Assembly: GCA_964349455.1 (NCBI GenBank)
Contig: CAYGGG010000025.1
Coordinates: 1-12,187, forward strand
Length of the DNA stretch: 12,187 nt
Source: CSSED10-109M sp964349455
Lineage (GTDB): Bacteria; Bacillota_I; Bacilli_A; RF39; UBA660
Direction: 5' to 3'
Numbering within the stretch: the stretch's first letter is position 1; every line of letters begins with the position of its first letter. The position numbers were made by a program, and so were the translations under genes. This document shows positions 8,316 through 12,187 of the stretch, one piece after another. The notes under the pieces were generated by a model. That model was not told where the DNA came from. It worked only from the letters and a program-made list of their open reading frames with translations, and did no database searches.

Positions 8316-8344
8316 TTGCTAAAAAAAGATAAATGTGCTAGAAT
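8316..8344 (+). promoter_or_regulatory. Candidate extended -10 promoter for the hypothetical gene
   Basis: TTGCTA (8316-8321) and TAGAAT (8339-8344) are separated by exactly 17 bases. They match four and five of six consensus bases. TGC directly before the -10 makes it an extended -10 element. Transcription would start near 8351, just before the GAGGTG Shine-Dalgarno site at 8360-8365. It begins two bases after the lon stop. Confidence 0.65.
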
Positions 8345-8372
8345 AACTCTTCCAAACGCGAGGTGGGGGTAA

Positions 8373-9329
8373 ATGAATAAATATAAATCAATGTCTCGTA
8401 AACGATTATATAATGCGACAGTTACAACTAAGCGCATTATTAGTGTTTTTAAAAAATTGAAATTCATGGAAAATGAAGCAAATAATGATAATACTTTTTT
8501 TCAAAAGCATATTGATTTACTAGCAGAATTAATTGAAAATGAACAAATGATTTGTGAAAAATTAAGTAGGGAAGATGATTATCAAGATGTTGTTCACCAG
8601 ATTATGGATAACCCAGCGCAATTTCAAACAGATTATGGAATAAAAGGAAATGCTTTTAGTCGCTTTTTTCGTAATTTATTTATATATGATTATAATAAAA
8701 ATGGTGAATCAGATATTAATATTTTAAATATTATGCCTGAATTTTCCCATTTAGATTTTAAAGCAACAAATCAAAACTATCCTCAATTATTTAAAGCTTT
8801 TTCAGAAGATTTATTTTATACTTACATAAAACTAATTGATCGGAAAATAAAGCAAAGCGATAATCAAAAACAAAAAAAGGTTTTGCTAGATGAAAAATAT
8901 AAGATATTTTCAGTTTATGCTAATACAAATCAATTTTATTTAGATGAAGCAAAAAATAAAGAACACAAAATTGAAAGTAAAGCGGCATTAGTAATTGATG
9001 AAATGGAGTTAGATGAAAGGTTATATGATTTCCTAGTAACTGACTTTGCTTATAGTTTTTGTAATGAGTTCTTTGATAATGCTTTGGCGGTTGAGGATTG
9101 TGATTTTCAAAAAATCAATTTAAGAAGAGAAGGGTATTTAAAATTAGTTCTTTTAGAATCAGTATTATCATTAATACCCCACTCAACAATTGAAAACTTG
9201 GAAAACATGTTTTATAAAAAATATTATGAAGTAAACTATAATTTTGACTACCAAAACAAAAAAGCATCAGCTTTAGTTGTTGATGTGTTTGAAAAAATGA
9301 GAAAGAAACCAAAAGTGTTAACAATTTAA
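8373..9329 (+). CDS. Hypothetical soluble helical protein, 318 aa, basic N-terminus
   Basis: I do not recognise this protein. ATG 8373 follows a strong GAGGTG site (8360-8365) by seven bases. The 318-residue product has no membrane segment, no signal peptide and no nucleotide-binding or metal-binding motif I can name. Residues 1-31 are very basic (about ten Lys/Arg and no acidic residue), which would suit binding to nucleic acid or acidic lipids. The rest is highly charged and mostly predicted helical by eye, with many aromatic residues (for example FRNLFIYDYN near 100-108 and FLVTDFAYSFCNEFFDNAL near 220-238). Base composition and codon use match the neighbours, so there is no sign of recent transfer. 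It sits alone between lon and the ECF genes, with its own promoter and probable terminator. In many Bacillota, rplQ lies directly upstream of ecfA1; this gene holds that place but is not a ribosomal protein. Confidence 0.85.
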   Translation: MNKYKSMSRKRLYNATVTTKRIISVFKKLKFMENEANNDNTFFQKHIDLLAELIENEQMICEKLSREDDYQDVVHQIMDNPAQFQTDYGIKGNAFSRFFRNLFIYDYNKNGESDINILNIMPEFSHLDFKATNQNYPQLFKAFSEDLFYTYIKLIDRKIKQSDNQKQKKVLLDEKYKIFSVYANTNQFYLDEAKNKEHKIESKAALVIDEMELDERLYDFLVTDFAYSFCNEFFDNALAVEDCDFQKINLRREGYLKLVLLESVLSLIPHSTIENLENMFYKKYYEVNYNFDYQNKKASALVVDVFEKMRKKPKVLTI

Positions 9330-9349
9330 GTCTATTTTGATAGACTTTT
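9328..9349 (+). terminator. Probable weak rho-independent terminator after the hypothetical gene
   Basis: An 8-base perfect stem, AAGTCTAT (9328-9335) with ATAGACTT (9340-9347), has a TTTG loop and is followed by a short AT-rich tail (TTATTAT). The stem has only two G:C pairs and the T-run is interrupted by A, so termination may be partial, leaving some readthrough into ecfA1. Confidence 0.5.
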
Positions 9350-9353
9350 ATTA

Positions 9354-9359
9354 TATAAT
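9354..9359 (+). promoter_or_regulatory. Possible -10 element upstream of ecfA1
   Basis: A perfect TATAAT lies 16 bases before the ecfA1 start codon. I see no convincing -35 at 16-18 bases: the sequence there is TCTATT or its neighbours, inside the hairpin. If it is used, the 5' leader would be very short and might cut into the Shine-Dalgarno site at 9366-9371. In an AT-rich spacer it may be chance. Confidence 0.3.
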
Positions 9360-9365
9360 AAAAAG

Positions 9366-9371
9366 AGGAGG
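9366..9371 (+). promoter_or_regulatory. Ribosome binding site deciding the ecfA1 start
   Basis: AGGAGG lies four bases before ATG 9376. An in-frame ATG further upstream at 9337 falls within the terminator hairpin and has no such site, so the shorter protein is preferred. Confidence 0.85.
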
Positions 9372-9375
9372 GGTT

Positions 9376-10185
9376 ATGGATAATAGTATTGTGGTTGAAA
9401 ACTTAACTTTTGCATATGACCAGCATTTAATTTTTGATAAATTAAATTTAAAAATTAAACGGGGCAGTTGGACAACTATTATTGGGCCTAATGGTGGTGG
9501 CAAAAGTACTTTGATGAAGATTATGATTGGTGAACTAAAAGCCGAAGGGACAATTTTAGTTGATGGTCAGCTTTTAACTAGAAAAAATCAAAGAGAGTAT
9601 TATAAAAAAATTTATCTTTTAAGTGAAATGCCCGATGATAAGTTTATTTCAGAAACAGTTAGAGATGAAATTGCTTTTGTTTTGGAAAATAAAAAAAGAG
9701 ATCCAATCGAAATTGAAAAAAAAGTTAATCAAATTGCTAAAAAACTAAAAATAACGCATCTATTAAATAAAAGTCCATATCAATTATCCGGTGGTGAAAA
9801 ACAAATTGTTTGTTTAGCAGCAATGCTCGCTCACGAACCGACCGTTGTTTTATTAGATGAAACATTAAATCGAATTGACTTTGAACAAAAAAATCAAATA
9901 TTAAAAATGTTAAATCAATTAAGAAGAGAAAAAGGTTTAACTATTTTGGCAATAACTCATAATTTAGATGAAGCAATTGATGCTGATCAAATTATTGTCT
10001 TGGATCACGGCAAAATTGTTTTAAACGGAACTAAAATGGAAGTGTTACGTGAAGAAAAAATCTTAAATCGTTTAGGCGTTGATATTCCTTTTATGGTTTC
10101 TTTATCGATTAAATTAAATCATTATAATTTGTTAAGAGGAATTGAACTTGATATGGATAAGTTGGTGACAAAGTTATGGCCATAA
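9376..10185 (+). CDS. ecfA1: Energy-coupling factor (ECF) transporter ATPase EcfA1
   Basis: One of the two cytoplasmic ATPases that, with EcfT, energise exchangeable substrate-binding S components for vitamins or metal ions. The start at 9376 is fixed by its Shine-Dalgarno site and gives 269 residues, near the usual 270-280. Seen motifs are Walker A GPNGGGKS (37-44), signature LSGGE (137-141), Walker B D161-E162, and H-loop H195 in ITHNLDEA. Two features are odd. The Q-loop, normally FQNP in this family, reads SEMPDDKF, so the glutamine is replaced by E84. The D-loop, normally S-x-L-D, reads NRID (165-168). The PDDKFISETVRDEIAF stretch after the Q-loop is the ECF-type hallmark and separates it from other ABC ATPases. 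It overlaps ecfA2 by 10 bases. The assignment as A1 rests on gene order and on the DETLNRID/PDDKF pattern. Confidence 0.92.
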   Translation: MDNSIVVENLTFAYDQHLIFDKLNLKIKRGSWTTIIGPNGGGKSTLMKIMIGELKAEGTILVDGQLLTRKNQREYYKKIYLLSEMPDDKFISETVRDEIAFVLENKKRDPIEIEKKVNQIAKKLKITHLLNKSPYQLSGGEKQIVCLAAMLAHEPTVVLLDETLNRIDFEQKNQILKMLNQLRREKGLTILAITHNLDEAIDADQIIVLDHGKIVLNGTKMEVLREEKILNRLGVDIPFMVSLSIKLNHYNLLRGIELDMDKLVTKLWP

Positions 10186-10952
10186 AATTAAAAAAAGTAT
10201 CAGCAGCTTATGGCGAAAAATTAGCTTTAGAAAATATTAATGTTGAATTTCAAAGCGAAAGAATTACCGGTATTATCGGTCCGTCAGGTTCAGGAAAAAC
10301 GACTTTAATTGAGGTGTCAGCAATGTTTCAAAGGCCAGCTGAAGGACATGTTTTTATTAAACAAAATAAAAAAATTGGTTTTGTTTTTGAGTTTCCAGAA
10401 AAACAATTTTTTTGTAATAGTGTTTATGATGAACTCCGTTATGGTTTAAAAGATAAAAGAAACGAAAAAAGAATTATTGATGTAATGAAGATTGTTGGGT
10501 TAGAAGAACATTATTTAAATCGAAACCCATTTAAGTTAAGTAATGGTGAAAAAAGAAGAGTTGCGATTGCCGCTATTTTAATTGGAAATCCCGATATTAT
10601 TATTTTAGATGAACCAACGATTGGTTTAGACAAAAATAGTAAAGATAATTTAATTAGATTGATTAAATTGTTAAAAGAAAAATTTAAAAAAACAATTATC
10701 ATCGTTAGTCAAGATATTGATTTTGTTTATGATTTAGTTGATGATGTTTGTGTTATTAATTTGGGGAAATTGGTTGCTCATGGTGAAAAGCAAAAAGTGC
10801 TAACACAAGTTGATTTATTGGAAGAGAATTTAATCAAAGCGCCTAAAATGGTTGAATTAACCAATAAGATCAAAGAAAGAACAAAAGAAAAGATGGTCTT
10901 TCATCAAGACATTAATGATCTTTTAAAGGATATATATCGTTATGCTAAGTAA
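10176..10952 (+). CDS. ecfA2: Energy-coupling factor (ECF) transporter ATPase EcfA2, diverged motifs
   Basis: This is the second ECF ATPase, 258 residues, shorter than the roughly 285 typical of EcfA2. The shortening is clear between Walker A (GPSGSGKT, 35-42) and the Q-loop, where about 20 residues are missing. The FEFPEKQFF segment (71-79) matches the family's FQFPEhQLF, but with E72 in place of the Q-loop glutamine. The signature is LSNGE (121-125). Walker B with D145-E146 and the TIGLD D-loop are normal. The H-loop reads IVSQDIDF, so the switch histidine is replaced by Q179. The start overlaps the ecfA1 stop by 10 bases with only a weak GGTGA site, suggesting translational coupling. With EcfA1 it should form a heterodimer in which the catalytic site built on EcfA2 may be impaired. 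The family call is secure; the loss of activity at that site is inferred. Confidence 0.9.
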   Translation: MAIKLKKVSAAYGEKLALENINVEFQSERITGIIGPSGSGKTTLIEVSAMFQRPAEGHVFIKQNKKIGFVFEFPEKQFFCNSVYDELRYGLKDKRNEKRIIDVMKIVGLEEHYLNRNPFKLSNGEKRRVAIAAILIGNPDIIILDEPTIGLDKNSKDNLIRLIKLLKEKFKKTIIIVSQDIDFVYDLVDDVCVINLGKLVAHGEKQKVLTQVDLLEENLIKAPKMVELTNKIKERTKEKMVFHQDINDLLKDIYRYAK

Positions 10953-11694
10953 TATTACGATTGGGCGCTATTATCATAAGAACTCATTAATCCACTTTAT
11001 GCATCCGTTTGTTAAAGTGTTAGCAACTTTTCTTTATGTAATGATTGTTGTTTTATTTAAAGATTTGTTCTTTTTGTTTTTACTTCTTTTATTTGTTTTA
11101 TTAGTTGCTTTAATGAGTAAAATACCATTACTTGTTTATGGTAAATCAATTTGGTCATTAAAGTGGTTTATTGTTTCAATTATTGCAATTAATTTATTAT
11201 TAAAAGTTGAAATAATTGATTTAGTTTTCACCGTTTTTCGATTAATTTTAATTGTTTTCTACTCCTCACTTTTGACCCTAACCACTTCACCAAATCAATT
11301 AGCAAAAGGCCTTGAAATGTTTATGAAACCATTACTTTTATTTAAAATCCCAGTTAAAAACATTTCATTAAGTTTAGTTCATGCAATCCGTTTTATTCCA
11401 GTGGTATTGGATACCGCTAATTCAATTGTGAAGGCCCAAAGATCAAGGGCAACTAACCGGGTGGTTGGTTTTTCACAAAGAATTGGGAATGCTTTTCAAA
11501 TTATTGTTCCTTGTTTTATTAAGTCTTTGCAAAAAGCCGAAACAATTTCAATTGCAATGGAGCAAAGATTATATAATCTTAATCAAAGTCGCACCTACTA
11601 TAATATGCCCAAACTAAAACTATTTGATCTTTATTTTTTAACAGTTCATTTAATTTTATTTGGGGCAATTATTTATAAGTTGGTGGTTGAGTGA
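10942..11694 (+). CDS. ecfT: Energy-coupling factor (ECF) transporter transmembrane protein EcfT
   Basis: EcfT is the membrane scaffold that couples the two ATPases to the S component. The 250-residue product begins with the family-typical pattern MLSNITIGRYYHKNSLIHFMHPFVKVLATF, split here as NITIGRYYHKNSLIHFMHP then VKVLATF, which supports ATG 10942. Several membrane segments follow (about 27-45, 46-60, 68-86, 90-112) and one lies near the C-terminus (about 228-247). Two cytoplasmic coupling helices carry the arginine motifs that contact the ATPases. They read AQRSRA (165-170, R169) and AMEQRLY (205-211, R209), where the family normally has A-R-G, so the arginines remain but the flanking Ala and Gly are changed. 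It overlaps ecfA2 by 11 bases and truA by 4. No S component gene is in the window, so the substrate is open. Confidence 0.93.
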   Translation: MLSNITIGRYYHKNSLIHFMHPFVKVLATFLYVMIVVLFKDLFFLFLLLLFVLLVALMSKIPLLVYGKSIWSLKWFIVSIIAINLLLKVEIIDLVFTVFRLILIVFYSSLLTLTTSPNQLAKGLEMFMKPLLLFKIPVKNISLSLVHAIRFIPVVLDTANSIVKAQRSRATNRVVGFSQRIGNAFQIIVPCFIKSLQKAETISIAMEQRLYNLNQSRTYYNMPKLKLFDLYFLTVHLILFGAIIYKLVVE

Positions 11695-12187
11695 GATATT
11701 TAATGGTGTTTAGCTATGATGGTAGTCAGTATGCCGGTTTTCAAAAGCAAAAAAATAAAAAAACAATTCAAGTAGAAATCGAACAAGCATTTTTTAAAAT
11801 TTTTAAAAAAGAAATTAGAATCGTTGGTAGTGGCCGAACTGATAGTGGCGTTCACGCAATTGCTGCTACTTGTCATTTTGATATTGATCTTAATATTACC
11901 GATGAAAAAATGAAAAAAGCTTTAAATCTTGTTATTAACAAGGATATATATATTAATCAAATAAAAAAAATGAAAAATAATTTTCATGCTCGTTTTGATG
12001 TTAAGAAAAAGGACTATCTTTATATTATTAATACGGGCCAGTATAATGTTTTTGAAAAGGATTATGTTTATCAGTTAAATAAAGAATTAAATCTTGAAAA
12101 AATGAAAAAAGCGATTAAATATTTTGAAGGAGAGCATAATTTTGAATCTTTTTGCAAAAAAAAAGATGAAACCGATTTTACTAGAAC
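11691..12187 (+). CDS. truA: tRNA pseudouridine(38-40) synthase TruA, 3'-partial
   Basis: TruA converts uridines 38-40 in the anticodon stem-loop of tRNAs to pseudouridine in the cytosol. The start is GTG 11691, which overlaps the ecfT stop as GTGA. It yields the expected N-terminus MRYLMVFSYDGSQYAGFQKQ; an ATG at 11703 is in frame but would remove the first strand. The catalytic aspartate is D51 in GSGRTDSGVHA. The HARFDVKKKDYLYII segment and the GEHNFESF motif are also typical of the family. About 165 codons are present of a usual 245-265, and the window edge cuts the gene with no sign of damage. In many Bacillota truA follows ecfT, often with rplM and rpsI behind it, so those are the genes to expect beyond the edge. 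Confidence 0.95.
   Translation, partial: MRYLMVFSYDGSQYAGFQKQKNKKTIQVEIEQAFFKIFKKEIRIVGSGRTDSGVHAIAATCHFDIDLNITDEKMKKALNLVINKDIYINQIKKMKNNFHARFDVKKKDYLYIINTGQYNVFEKDYVYQLNKELNLEKMKKAIKYFEGEHNFESFCKKKDETDFTR

Noticed and set aside
8315..8372. Riboswitch or small RNA between lon and the hypothetical gene
   Set aside because: The gap is only 58 bases and is accounted for by a promoter and a ribosome binding site; no stable hairpin is visible.
5255..11694. TGA read as tryptophan (mycoplasma code)
   Set aside because: The two gene-ending TGA codons (5255-5257 and 11692-11694) would add only a few residues if read through, so they do not decide the matter alone. However, all tryptophans seen use TGG and no gene has an internal TGA, which would be very unlikely in an AT-rich genome with the altered code.
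11691..12187. Damaged or truncated truA
   Set aside because: The reading frame is intact to the last base with normal family motifs; it is simply cut by the window edge.
1..12187. Mobile element, prophage or defence island
   Set aside because: There is no transposase, integrase, terminal repeat or change in composition; every recognisable gene is housekeeping or envelope-related.

Overview
The window is strongly AT-rich, and every gene lies on the + strand. All 14 tryptophan codons I can count in the coding regions are TGG, and no long gene is interrupted by TGA, so the genome probably uses the standard bacterial code. The low G+C, the compact overlapping genes, the strong Shine-Dalgarno sites and the ecfA1-ecfA2-ecfT-truA order found across Bacillota point to a Bacillota/Mollicutes-like bacterium. 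The best fit is an Acholeplasma-, Izemoplasma- or RF39-type lineage rather than the TGA=Trp mycoplasmas. This placement is inferred.

Region 1 (1-5994) is an envelope operon of four tightly packed genes. The first, open at the left edge, encodes a membrane-anchored LytR-CpsA-Psr (LCP) protein with an extra solute-binding-like domain before the LCP domain and PASTA-like repeats after it. It is followed by an ABC ATPase, one large duplicated FtsX/MacB-type permease, and a second, non-identical ABC ATPase. Junctions overlap by one base or are one base apart. The operon ends in a clear rho-independent terminator at 5956-5994. The extracellular parts of the LCP protein and the permease contain closely spaced cysteine pairs.

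Region 2 (5976-8314) is a complete Lon protease gene. Its candidate promoter is embedded in the preceding terminator. Region 3 (8316-9349) is a single unrecognised, soluble, charged 318-residue protein gene, with its own good extended -10 promoter and a weaker terminator hairpin.

Region 4 (9376-12187) is the energy module of an energy-coupling factor (ECF) vitamin/metal transporter: two ATPases (ecfA1, ecfA2) and the coupling membrane protein (ecfT). It is followed by truA, the tRNA pseudouridine synthase, which is cut off by the right edge. These four genes overlap by 10, 11 and 4 bases and are probably translationally coupled. Both ECF ATPases carry unusual substitutions in the Q-loop, EcfA2 also lacks the H-loop histidine, and the two arginine motifs of EcfT are altered to match. 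This may be a coherently diverged ECF module.

There is no gene-free stretch longer than about 75 bases. I saw no RNA genes, CRISPR arrays, insertion sequences, prophage genes or large repeats.
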